64,000 nt of DNA from Rhizobium deserti (GTDB lineage: Bacteria > Pseudomonadota > Alphaproteobacteria > Rhizobiales > Rhizobiaceae), in NCBI RefSeq assembly GCF_004358025.1, contig NZ_SMTL01000002.1, positions 744,001-808,000 on the forward strand, given 5' to 3'. Below the pieces are notes generated by a model that ran no database searches, had not been told where the DNA came from, and worked only from the letters and a program-made list of their open reading frames with translations. Made by a program: the position numbers and the translations under genes. Positions within the stretch are counted from its first letter, which is position 1, and the number at the start of each line of letters is the position of its first letter. Shown here in pieces: positions 27,692 through 35,243 of this stretch.

Positions 27692-28098
27692 CACAAGCTC
27701 CCGAAGCCGAGGCTGCCGGCCGATTCCAGCGCCAGCTCGAAGCGGATCTCGCCATTATGCTCGCCGGAATATTCCAGCGCGGTAATCTGGAACGGGCCGG
27801 TCACGGTGCCGAAGGCGGGCAGAACGATCTGCCAGGCCAGGATGCTGCCGGCAAAGAAGGCCGTCCGCACCGCGACATCGCTCGCCTGGTCTTTAAAAAT
27901 GCCGTCGCCCGTCAGAGATGCCCGCTGCACGCCGGCGCCGCCCAGAAGTTCGCGCCACCGCCCAGCGCTTTCCGCATCGGTGATGTCGACCGTTTCGGCG
28001 TTGAAGGCCAGTCGCTTCGAGCGAAGCCCCGCAACCGTCACCAAGCCATTGCCGCCGTCGATCTTCAGCAGCAGGTCCCTGCCCTTTTGCGCCACCAT
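27691..28098 (-). CDS. GTA major tail (tube) protein, TP901-1 family (gp9-like)
   Basis: The 135-residue product starts MVAQKGRDLLLKIDGGNG and carries AFNAETVDITDAESAGRWRE, the signature of the phage major tail protein TP901-1 family. It forms the tail tube. AAAGGA precedes the ATG at 28098 by seven bases. The upstream neighbour is not gp8 but a plus-strand MFS gene, so this is the first gene of the second half of the split cluster and may need its own promoter. Confidence 0.92.
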   Translation of the reverse strand: MVAQKGRDLLLKIDGGNGLVTVAGLRSKRLAFNAETVDITDAESAGRWRELLGGAGVQRASLTGDGIFKDQASDVAVRTAFFAGSILAWQIVLPAFGTVTGPFQITALEYSGEHNGEIRFELALESAGSLGFGSL

Positions 28099-28159
28099 GA
28101 TGAAATCCTTTCCTGTTGCCGGCATGCGGCTGTCGCGCTCTGCCAGCGGATGCTAGAGG

Positions 28160-29407
28160 TTGGAAAAGCCGCTCGATTTTCAAAAAGCTATTTGCTGCAT
28201 GCCCGACACATGTTCCCTGCGCTCGGCCCGGACGATCGCCGTGCTGTCGATCACCCAGATCATCTCCTGGGGATCAAGCTTCGACATGCTGGGCGTCATG
28301 GGTCGCGTCATTGCTCCGGAGCTCGGGCTTGCCAATGAAGTGATCTTCTTCGGCCTGACGATCATGATGCTCGTAATCGCCCTGGCCGGACCGGCCACCG
28401 GCAGGCTGCTGGCCCGTCACGGGGCGGCAAAGGTCATGGCCGTGGCCTCGGTCATCTTCGCTGTCGGGCTTCTGCTTCTTGCCGCAGCCGACGGTCTGCT
28501 TCTCTATGCTGCCGCCTGGATCATCATCGGCATTGCAGGCGCACTCGGTCTGTCGGCGCCCGCCTATACGGCGGTGGTCGAGCGCGAAGGCCTGAACGGC
28601 AAACGCGTCATCGCCATCATGATGCTGTTTACCGGCTTTTCCGCCACGGTCTTCTGGCCCATCCTCGCGCTCCTGAACGAGCTTGTCGGCTGGCGCATGA
28701 CCTTCGTCGTCTGCGCCGCGCTGCAGATCTTCGTCTGCCTGCCGCTTATTCTCTTCGGCCTGCCGAAGCCGGTCCAAAGCACGGAAAAACTGGATGCAGC
28801 TGAGATCTTGCCGGTGCCGTTCACCCAGCCAGAACGCCGCAAGGCGTTCTTCCTCGTCGCTGCAGCGACCACGACCAGTTCCTTTATCGGGTTCGGCCTG
28901 TCGCCGTCGCTGCTGGGTCTCCTGCAGGCGGCAGGTGCCTCACCGGCGCTGGCGCTGCAGCTCGGCTCTGCCCGCGGCGCCATCGGCGTCTCGGCGCGTT
29001 TCGTCGACATGCTGCTCGGGCGGCGAGGCAATGCGCTCGTCACCACGATCATTGGAACGGTCATGACGCTGGCGAGCTTTGTGTTTGCCGCCTCGCTTGC
29101 GTCTTCTGCCGCCGTGCTGATCATCTTCGTGGTTCTCTTCAGTTTCGGCTCCGGCGTCGTCTCGGTTGCCCGCGCCCTGCTGCCGCTGTCGCTGTTTCCG
29201 GCCAAGGAGTACGGGCTGCAATCGGCGCGCCTTCTGCTGCCGCAGTACCTGGCCAATGCTGCTGCCCCGGTTATCTTTACGGCGATCATCGATCGGCTTG
29301 GCCCCATCGCTGCCCTCGTCACCGGCGCCGCCCTTTCGGCCTTCTCGCTCGGCCTGGTGCTGATGCTGGCTGCGTTGGTCAGAAAAGCGCAGGCGCGCGA
29401 GGCCTGA
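28160..29407 (+). CDS. Major facilitator superfamily transporter inside the GTA cluster
   Basis: The product of about 400-415 residues has twelve hydrophobic segments and MFS features: LLARHGAAKVMAVASV in the loop after helix 2, a central charged loop (KPVQSTEKLDAAEI), and DMLLGRRGNALVTT in the second half. It is on the opposite strand to all structural GTA genes, between gp8 and gp9. The start may be the TTG at 28160 or the ATG at 28199; neither has a convincing ribosome site. The substrate is unknown. Its composition looks like the host core genes, which argues against a very recent import. Confidence 0.88.
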   Translation: MEKPLDFQKAICCMPDTCSLRSARTIAVLSITQIISWGSSFDMLGVMGRVIAPELGLANEVIFFGLTIMMLVIALAGPATGRLLARHGAAKVMAVASVIFAVGLLLLAAADGLLLYAAAWIIIGIAGALGLSAPAYTAVVEREGLNGKRVIAIMMLFTGFSATVFWPILALLNELVGWRMTFVVCAALQIFVCLPLILFGLPKPVQSTEKLDAAEILPVPFTQPERRKAFFLVAAATTTSSFIGFGLSPSLLGLLQAAGASPALALQLGSARGAIGVSARFVDMLLGRRGNALVTTIIGTVMTLASFVFAASLASSAAVLIIFVVLFSFGSGVVSVARALLPLSLFPAKEYGLQSARLLLPQYLANAAAPVIFTAIIDRLGPIAALVTGAALSAFSLGLVLMLAALVRKAQAREA

Positions 29408-29409
29408 AC

Positions 29410-29811
29410 CTATTCGGTCACCGCCCTCAGCCGCATCTCGACCAGATAGAACTTCGTCTTCGGCTCGCGCCGGCTGCGCATGCCGGTCACCAGCAAACTG
29501 ACCAGCACTACGCTGCCTAGATCGAAGCTTACATCGTGCAGCAGGTCATGCACGAGCCCGGCAGTCTCCTGCCCCTGACGCCTGCCCTCGCCGTCGGACC
29601 AGATCTCCAGCGTCAGCAGATGCTCCGCGCGCCCGTCGCCGTCGGTGGAATAATCGCGTGTGTCGAGATCGCCGAAGGTGATGGCCGGCAATTGCGGGCG
29701 CGGCAGCAACCGGTCGCGCACGCCATCCGGGCCGATGATCGCCGACAGCGCCGGGTCGCCCGACAGCCGCTGGTGGAGCGCCTTCAGAAGCGCTTTGGCT
29801 GCCGCCGTCAT
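29410..29811 (-). CDS. GTA tail terminator, DUF3168 family (gp8-like)
   Basis: This 133-residue protein has the DUF3168 pattern LLKALHQRLSGDPALSAII, PQLPAITFGDL and EHLLTLEIWS, equivalent to RcGTA g8, which caps the tail. The start at 29811 overlaps the gp7 stop as ATGA. Its stop is 2 bp from the stop of the convergent MFS gene. Confidence 0.9.
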   Translation of the reverse strand: MTAAAKALLKALHQRLSGDPALSAIIGPDGVRDRLLPRPQLPAITFGDLDTRDYSTDGDGRAEHLLTLEIWSDGEGRRQGQETAGLVHDLLHDVSFDLGSVVLVSLLVTGMRSRREPKTKFYLVEMRLRAVTE

Positions 29812-30140
29812 CGGGCTTCCTCCTCGCATTGGCACACCAGATAGCGCGCCGTTTCGTCGGGATCGCGCACCAGCTTGATCGTAAAAATCCTCGCCCCCTT
29901 GCGCAGGCGCCGGCCGGCGGCGATCTCCGGGCGATGGGCAAGCCAGATCCGGTGCGTGATCCGGCCCGTTTCGGCCGCCGCCTGTTCCGCCACCACGAAG
30001 GACACCGGCTCGATCCGCGCCCAGAGCGATGCGACCACCTCCCAGGTCACCGTGCCGCCGCCCTGTCCGTCCGGCAGGAGCTGCGGCGCTTCCAGGTCGA
30101 GCCGTGCAGTCATCTGGCCGGGATCGAAGAAGGTCACCAT
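29808..30140 (-). CDS. GTA head-tail stopper/adaptor (gp7-like)
   Basis: This 110-residue protein contains LDLEAPQLLPDGQGGGTVTW and SLWARIEPVS, then THRIWLAHRPEI and GARIFTIKLVRDPDE, typical of phage head-tail adaptor proteins (SPP1 gp16-like family). It corresponds to RcGTA g7. The ATG shares bases with the gp6 stop (TGATG) and the stop overlaps gp8. Confidence 0.9.
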   Translation of the reverse strand: MVTFFDPGQMTARLDLEAPQLLPDGQGGGTVTWEVVASLWARIEPVSFVVAEQAAAETGRITHRIWLAHRPEIAAGRRLRKGARIFTIKLVRDPDETARYLVCQCEEEAR

Positions 30141-30709
30141 CAAAGCCTCCGCATCCTGAACGGCGCGATCAGCCGCTCATACCCATCGGGAATGCCGGCC
30201 GGCTGCTGATCAGGCGAGACGACGCCGCGGAAGGCGAACATATGGCCGACATGAAGCAGCATGGCCCGCTTCAACGTATCCGGCACGTCGGCGCCCGCCT
30301 CGCCGTAACCGGCCTCGAAGTCGATCTCGATGCCGTTTACCGCCTGACCTGGCTGTGGCGCATGTTGCAACCACAGCCGTGCCGGGCGGCCCTGTCCATC
30401 GAGCAGATGATCTTCCAGTGAAACTTCAACAGCGGTGCCGTCCGCTTCATAAGTGGTAACAGTCTGAATCGCTTGCACCGGAGACTTGGAGATCCGGATG
30501 ATGCCGTCCCGTGGCCAGCGGTCGAGATAAAGCCGCCAGGTCTGCCGGATCAGGCAGAGCCCGGTTTCCCGTTCCAGATGCTCGCGGGCCGTCTTGATGA
30601 GCGACGCGAGAAGCTCGTCTTCCGCGCTCTGGTCGAGGCGCAGATGCGCCCTCGCTTCGGCAAGCGTTAGCGGCTCCGCAAAAGGCGGAGTGATCATGGC
30701 ATAGGTCAT
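30140..30709 (-). CDS. GTA head-tail connector/adaptor (gp6-like)
   Basis: The 189-residue product includes LTLAEARAHLRLDQSAEDEL, LIKTAREHLERETG and LYLDRWP, the pattern of phage gp6-like/phiE125 gp8-family head-tail connectors. The ATG at 30709 has AAAGGA seven bases ahead; the open frame reaches further up but without a ribosome site. It follows the capsid gene after a 94-bp spacer that holds a strong hairpin. Confidence 0.9.
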   Translation of the reverse strand: MTYAMITPPFAEPLTLAEARAHLRLDQSAEDELLASLIKTAREHLERETGLCLIRQTWRLYLDRWPRDGIIRISKSPVQAIQTVTTYEADGTAVEVSLEDHLLDGQGRPARLWLQHAPQPGQAVNGIEIDFEAGYGEAGADVPDTLKRAMLLHVGHMFAFRGVVSPDQQPAGIPDGYERLIAPFRMRRL

Positions 30710-30736
30710 GGGGATCCTTTCGCAGCGGCAATCTGC

Positions 30737-30771
30737 AGCCGTCACTCCTCTTCGTCGCGGGAATGACGGCT
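30737..30771 (-). terminator. Intercistronic hairpin after the GTA capsid gene
   Basis: In minus-strand reading AGCCGTCATTCC pairs with GGAGTGACGGCT over 12 bp with one G-T wobble and an 11-nt loop. It lies 32 bp after the capsid stop and before gp6. No T-run follows, so it is better seen as a partial terminator or RNA-stabilising element that could favour capsid expression. Confidence 0.5.
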
Positions 30772-30803
30772 TCTTGCTCTATTTTAGGAAGAGATGATGC
30801 GGC

Positions 30804-32117
30804 CTAGCTGGCCGCGAACTTCACCAGCTTGATCGCCTCGAAATTCTGAACGCCGCCGCCGACCCGCTTGGTCGTATAGAAAAGCACATAGGGCTTGGCG
30901 GTATAGGGATCGCGCAGGATGCGGACGCCAGCCCGGTCGACGACGAGATAGCCGGTGCGGAAATCGCCGAAGGCCAGCGACAGCGAATTGACCGCCACAT
31001 CCGGCATTTCTTCCGCCTCGGCGATCGGAAAGCCCATCAGCGATGCGGATTGGCCGGCGGTTGCCGGCGGACGCCACAGATAATTGCCGTCGGCATCCTT
31101 GAACTTGCGGATGTCGGCCTGCGTCTTGCGGTTCATCATGAAGGTGCCGTTCTGGCGATGGCCGGCCTTCAGCGCATAGATCGCCTCGATCAGCGTGTCG
31201 GACGGACCGCTCGCCTTCCAGGCGCCGGCCGCACCGGTGGCAATATAGCCGAGATTGCCCCAGCTCCAGGCGCTGTCGGCGACTGCGGGATAGGAGAGGA
31301 AACCCTTGGGCTTGGCCACCCCGTCGCCGCGGATAAAGGCATCGCCCTCCTGTTCGGCAAAAACCAGGTCCACTTCGCCGGCAATCCAGGCCTCGATGTC
31401 GACCGCCGCATCGTCGAGCAGCGCCTGCGTCGCCGCAGGCATGGCGTAGAGTTCCATGGTCGGAAAGGCGAGTTCCGCCAGCTGCGCCGAGCTGGTCTGC
31501 GGCCGAGCTGCCGTTTCGGCCACCCAGCCGGTCGCCAGACCCGTTGTCGCAAACGGCTTCTTCAGCACGGCCGAAGATACGGTCCGTACGGTGGAAAGCG
31601 CCCGCATCGGCGAAATCACCGAAATGCGCCGGCCGATCTCGGTATCGGTTTCCGGCGGCACCAGATAACCGCCGTCTGTCCCGGAGCCCGCCGAAAATGC
31701 CTTCGCCTCCAGCTCGCGCAGTCCTGCCTCGTCACCGCGCCGCACATAGGCATCGAAAGCGGTCTTGTGCTCGACGGCCTCCGGGGAAAGCTCGCCGCCG
31801 CCACCGCTCCGGCCTGCATCGGATCCAAGCCGCGGCCGGGCCTTCTTCAGCACTATCTGGTCGAGCACCTTCTTCTGCTCGTCGACGGCGCGGTTGATGC
31901 GGTCCATCTTGTCGCGCGTCACCACGTCGGCGGAAAGCTTCTGCTCGATTTCGCCAAGCCTTTGGTCATTGACGTCCTTGAAGGCCTCGAAGGCCTCCAT
32001 GAACTCGTCGAAGGCCGCCGTCACCGTTTCCGGGACCGCCTTGAGCTCCGGGGCCTTGTTCTTTGCCGGCTGCACGTCCGGCGCCGCGCTGCTCATGCCT
32101 GCCATTTGCTGCGTCAT
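30804..32117 (-). CDS. GTA major capsid protein, HK97 family (gp5-like)
   Basis: This 437-residue protein has an N-terminal helical/coiled-coil delta-like domain of about 100 residues (DEFMEAFEAFKDVNDQRLGE), then the HK97-fold capsid core with GTDGGYLVPPETDTEIG, VAEFAARPQT-like VAETAARPQTSSA, ELYAMPAATQALLDDAA and GFPIAEAEEMPD. The delta domain is normally cut off by the prohead protease during maturation. The open frame runs upstream through the protease gene in a different frame; the ATG at 32117, overlapping the protease stop as ATGA, is the real start. Confidence 0.96.
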   Translation of the reverse strand: MTQQMAGMSSAAPDVQPAKNKAPELKAVPETVTAAFDEFMEAFEAFKDVNDQRLGEIEQKLSADVVTRDKMDRINRAVDEQKKVLDQIVLKKARPRLGSDAGRSGGGGELSPEAVEHKTAFDAYVRRGDEAGLRELEAKAFSAGSGTDGGYLVPPETDTEIGRRISVISPMRALSTVRTVSSAVLKKPFATTGLATGWVAETAARPQTSSAQLAELAFPTMELYAMPAATQALLDDAAVDIEAWIAGEVDLVFAEQEGDAFIRGDGVAKPKGFLSYPAVADSAWSWGNLGYIATGAAGAWKASGPSDTLIEAIYALKAGHRQNGTFMMNRKTQADIRKFKDADGNYLWRPPATAGQSASLMGFPIAEAEEMPDVAVNSLSLAFGDFRTGYLVVDRAGVRILRDPYTAKPYVLFYTTKRVGGGVQNFEAIKLVKFAAS

Positions 32118-32707
32118 ATCGCTTTTCCTTTGAAGGTTGACCTGATCATCATCTTCGCCGCCCGTCGCATCTGGCGGACAAGCTCGGTTTCTCGGTCCCG
32201 GAAGAACCTCGCATTCTTGACATCGGAGACCCGGGCGGATGGCAGCATTGGAAAGGTTACCACCGAAATCTCCCAGAGGTCGGCTTCGAGGATCCGCCGC
32301 ACGCCGGTCTTGGCATCCGTGCGCGCCTTGACCGTCCTGAAGCCGATCGACAGCCCGTCGAGGGCGCCGGATTTCATCAGCGCCAGGACCTCGCGGGAGC
32401 GGGCCACGCCGGGCGACAGCACGCCCTCGACATAAAGCCCGCGCGCATCCTCGCGGATCGTCTTCCAGGCGCCGATCGGCTCGTTGGGGTCGTGCTGGTA
32501 GAGCATCCGCACGCCGGGGGCACCGCGACCGGTGAGCGAGTTCAAAAAGGCGCCGCGCTCGATTCTGTCCTTGCCGAGGTCCACCTCGCCGAACACGCTG
32601 GCATAGCCTGAAAACACCCCGTCGCCGGTGACGCCCGAAAGTTCCAGATTGGCAAATTTGCGCCCGTTCGGGGTCAAGGCCGGGCGCGGCCCGCGGTAAG
32701 CGTGCAT
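32114..32707 (-). CDS. GTA prohead protease, HK97 family (gp4-like)
   Basis: This 197-residue serine protease matures the capsid. It carries SGYASVFGEVDLGKDRIERG, MLYQHDPNEPIGAWK (catalytic His region) and GALDGLSIGFRT (Ser in SIGF), as in HK97 prohead proteases. AGGAG lies about eight bases before the ATG at 32707. The stop overlaps the capsid start. Confidence 0.95.
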   Translation of the reverse strand: MHAYRGPRPALTPNGRKFANLELSGVTGDGVFSGYASVFGEVDLGKDRIERGAFLNSLTGRGAPGVRMLYQHDPNEPIGAWKTIREDARGLYVEGVLSPGVARSREVLALMKSGALDGLSIGFRTVKARTDAKTGVRRILEADLWEISVVTFPMLPSARVSDVKNARFFRDRETELVRQMRRAAKMMIRSTFKGKAI

Positions 32708-32744
32708 CAAGTCTTCTCCTGAATTGCAAAGGAAAGGCGCCGGC

Positions 32745-33083
32745 TCAGCCGCCGTTGGACGGGCGGGCGCCATAACGATGTGCCAGCCGTGCGAGCACGC
32801 CCAGCGCCCACCAGGCGCAGAGGCTGGCGCAAGCCGAGCCTGCCAGCATCATTTCGGGGCCGGACAAAAGGCCGGCAATGCCGAGCCGCGCCTCGAGCCA
32901 CAGGCCGGTCGGCGCACCGAAGATCAGTCCGCAGCTGATGCCGGTCATGAACCGGCTGGCCGCCTCGCGACGGCTTCTCGGCAGCAGATAGATCAACGAA
33001 ATACCCGCTCCCGCCGTCGCGCCGAACATCTTCGCCGCCCACACGCCGAGCATGGCGCCGGGATCGTTGCCGAGGTCAGCCAT
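32745..33083 (-). CDS. GTA-associated small membrane protein (DUF6107-like, gp3.5 position)
   Basis: The 112-residue protein has three hydrophobic segments (MFGATAGAGISLIYLL, FMTGISCGLIFGAPTGLWL, MMLAGSACASLCAWWALGVLA) and no catalytic motif. A protein of this kind lies between portal and protease in rhizobial GTA clusters. Its role is not known; membrane-located assembly or holin-like activity are possible. Here it is separated from the portal gene by an inserted toxin-antitoxin pair. Confidence 0.75.
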   Translation of the reverse strand: MADLGNDPGAMLGVWAAKMFGATAGAGISLIYLLPRSRREAASRFMTGISCGLIFGAPTGLWLEARLGIAGLLSGPEMMLAGSACASLCAWWALGVLARLAHRYGARPSNGG

Positions 33084-33335
33084 TGTTAATGTCTCTTGTT
33101 TATGATGATGGAATGGACGTGCGGAGGCTTTCCCATATGGAGCGGCACGCCTTGCCGCGACATGAGCCTCATCGCGCTGGTCACGGATTCGTATCCCGCT
33201 AGAGCGGGACGAGACCGTTTTCTATACATTTCAATGCATTAAGAGGCAGCTTTAGCAGGTTTCTTCTGCAGCCTGAGAAACTGAGTCAACGCGCTGATGC
33301 TGGGCAGCGTCTTGCTAGAACCCCGTCAGCGCCGG
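33084..33335. other. Gap between DUF6107-like gene and toxin gene
   Basis: This 252-bp spacer is AT-richer than the flanks. On the minus strand, directly after the toxin stop, an open frame without start codon reads SSKTLPSISALTQFLRLQ and ends in a Lys/Ala-rich tail with TAA near 33240; it looks like a degraded gene end. Nothing else is recognised. Confidence 0.35.
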
Positions 33336-33644
33336 TCATTCCATGTCGGATGGCGGGTAATCAGCTTCCATCTCTCTCGGGGCCTGACGCCCATGGCGAA
33401 TGGCCACGATGATTATGCCAGCATCGTCTAACTGATAGTCGATCTGATAGGGAGCCGCGACATAGCGTCTTACGGCTTGGGCACCATCGACAGCGGGCCC
33501 GACCTGAGGGTATTCGCCGACGAGCTTGATCGCAGCTCGGATCTGTTGAACAACAGCAAGGGCGACCCGCTTGTCGAACTTTGCAAGATAACCCTGCTCC
33601 CGTTTCAAGAAATCCAACGCTCGGTCAGAAAGCCGGATCTTCAT
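33336..33644 (-). CDS. RelE/ParE-family toxin
   Basis: This 102-residue protein begins MKIRLSDRALDFLKREQGYL and has the family core VQQIRAAIKLVGEYPQVG, RRYVAAPYQIDYQLDD and IIIVAIRHGRQAP, typical of ParE/RelE toxins. The conserved Arg near the C-terminus (IRHGRQ) is present. It follows the antitoxin directly (TAAATG, stop and start adjacent), as in classic type II modules. Members target gyrase (ParE) or mRNA on ribosomes (RelE); which applies is not clear. Confidence 0.88.
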   Translation of the reverse strand: MKIRLSDRALDFLKREQGYLAKFDKRVALAVVQQIRAAIKLVGEYPQVGPAVDGAQAVRRYVAAPYQIDYQLDDAGIIIVAIRHGRQAPREMEADYPPSDME

Positions 33645-33923
33645 TTAAGCGGCATCTTCGCGCGACAGACGTTCAAGCTCTGCAAAGACTTCCTCGGCAT
33701 CATGGACGCGGCCAGCCTTTACATCCTCCAGGCCCTGCCGAATCTCCAGCAGATCGCTTCCCTCATTGATCAGGTAATATTTCAGCGCCCGGACGATCAC
33801 CCAGGATCGGCTGCGGTCGGCCGTTTCGGCAATCTTTTCGATATCGGCGAGAATATCCACCGGCAGGCGCAGGGTGATCGGATCGGAAAGCCCGGGCTTG
33901 TCGTCGGTCTTCTTATCGGCCAT
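33645..33923 (-). CDS. Ribbon-helix-helix (CopG/ParD-like) antitoxin
   Basis: The 92-residue product has an RHH DNA-binding core near residues 12-50 (DPITLRLPVDILADIEKIAE, RSRSWVIVRALKYYL) and an acidic C-terminal toxin-binding half (EVFAELERLSREDAA). The ATG at 33923 has AAGGAGG six bases ahead; the longer frame is portal-gene shadow. It is followed at once by the toxin gene. It likely represses its own promoter through the palindromes just upstream. Confidence 0.9.
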   Translation of the reverse strand: MADKKTDDKPGLSDPITLRLPVDILADIEKIAETADRSRSWVIVRALKYYLINEGSDLLEIRQGLEDVKAGRVHDAEEVFAELERLSREDAA

Positions 33924-33936
33924 TGGCGCCTCCTTT

Positions 33937-33969
33937 GTAATACGGCGTATTACAGGATGCGCCGCATCC
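33937..33969 (-). promoter_or_regulatory. Two inverted repeats: probable antitoxin operator
   Basis: A perfect palindrome, GTAATACG-G-CGTATTAC, spans 33937-33953, ending 14 bp before the antitoxin ATG. Directly beside it GGATGC-GCC-GCATCC spans 33955-33969. Dyads just ahead of an RHH antitoxin are where such proteins bind and autoregulate. A -10-like TGTAAT overlaps the first dyad. Confidence 0.7.
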
Positions 33970-33978
33970 GTGTCTCGA

Positions 33979-35163
33979 TCAATACCCCACCGCCTCGCGC
34001 TTCTCGTCGTCGCTGAGGAAAGTCGCCGCGCCGACCCTTGCCCAGAGCGCTTCGCGCTCCGATGCCAGGCCGGCAATCCTGTCGAGATCCGGCTCCAGCC
34101 GCAGCGCCTCGCCATAGCCGTCCGAAAGCCAGCTGGAAAAACTGGCCGCCGTGCGGGCCATCAGCGGCAGCACGGTCAGCCGGTAAAAGGCCCGGTTCGC
34201 CTCCTGGTAATTGGCATAGGTATTATCGCCCGGTATGCCGATCAGCATGGGCGGCACGCCGAGACCGAGCGCGATGTCGCGCGCCGCAGCGTTCTTGGCC
34301 TCGATGAAATCCATGTCCTTTGGCGAAAGCCCCATGGATTTCCAGTCCAGGCCGCCTTCCAGCAGCAGCGGCCGGCCGGCATTGACGGCGCCGGCATAGC
34401 CGGCCTCCAGCTCCTCCTTCAGCCGCTCGTACTGGTCGGCGGATAAATTGCCGCCATCCTTCGGCTGGTAGACCAGCGCGCCGGATGGCCGTGCGGAATT
34501 GTCGAGCAGCGCCTTGTTCCATTGCGCCGCGGCATTGTGCAGGTCGAGTGCCGCGCCGGCCGCGCCGAGCGGCGAAAAACCGCAATGGTCGTCGAGCGGG
34601 TGAAAAAGCTTCAGATGCAGCAGGCCAGGCCCTTCTGTTTCGGCCGCCAGACGCCGCGTCACCCCGCCGGCGCGGTAATCGTAGCCGGCGATCCAGCCGT
34701 CGCGCGCTTCGACAATGCTCACCCGGTCGGGCCGCAGCAGATGCAGTTCGCGCAGCTCCTCGCCCAACACCAGCGGCTCTACATAAGCATTGCCCGACAG
34801 CAGAAGATGGCCGTAAAGCATTTCGAAAAAGTCCGGCCCGCCCTGGCGCGCATTCGGCCGGGCCAGCAGCGCCAGCGCCGGATGATCGGCCATTTCGACC
34901 GTACCGCTGTAAGCTAGCCAGGGCACGGATGCGGCGGCCTCGGCCACCATGCGGATGGCACGGTGTGCGATCGGGTTCTTCATGAAGCCGGTGCGCGACA
35001 GCGCCGCATAGGAGCGGCCGGACCAGTGCGCAGCGCCTTCGGCGGCCACGATCGCAAAGCCTTGCGCCAAGGCCGTGCCCGTCTTGCTTTCGAGCGCCGT
35101 TTCGGCGGGCATGGCCTTGCGCCCGCCCGAGGCGAGCCACGGTCGCCGGAATGGAAATCTCAT
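33979..35163 (-). CDS. GTA portal protein, HK97 family (gp3-like)
   Basis: This 394-residue protein forms the DNA gate at the capsid vertex. It has the family features RSYAALSRTGFMKNPIAHRA, FEMLYGHLLLSGNAYVEPL, HPLDDHCGFSPLGAA and GVPPMLIGIPGDNTYANYQE. AAGGA precedes the ATG at 35163 by eight bases. The upstream extension of the frame reads through the endolysin-like gene in another frame and is not coding. The stop falls next to the antitoxin operator. Confidence 0.95.
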   Translation of the reverse strand: MRFPFRRPWLASGGRKAMPAETALESKTGTALAQGFAIVAAEGAAHWSGRSYAALSRTGFMKNPIAHRAIRMVAEAAASVPWLAYSGTVEMADHPALALLARPNARQGGPDFFEMLYGHLLLSGNAYVEPLVLGEELRELHLLRPDRVSIVEARDGWIAGYDYRAGGVTRRLAAETEGPGLLHLKLFHPLDDHCGFSPLGAAGAALDLHNAAAQWNKALLDNSARPSGALVYQPKDGGNLSADQYERLKEELEAGYAGAVNAGRPLLLEGGLDWKSMGLSPKDMDFIEAKNAAARDIALGLGVPPMLIGIPGDNTYANYQEANRAFYRLTVLPLMARTAASFSSWLSDGYGEALRLEPDLDRIAGLASEREALWARVGAATFLSDDEKREAVGY

Positions 35164-35243
35164 GACGATATCCTTGTGAATGACCGCTGTCTCGGCAGAT
35201 CGGTGACGGCGGTGGTCTCGGTCCTTCGGGTCCTTCGGCGCCT

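Noticed and set aside
31050-32435. 461-codon plus-strand open frame opposite capsid and protease genes
   Set aside because: The HK97 capsid and protease signatures are on the minus strand in other frames; this is a shadow.
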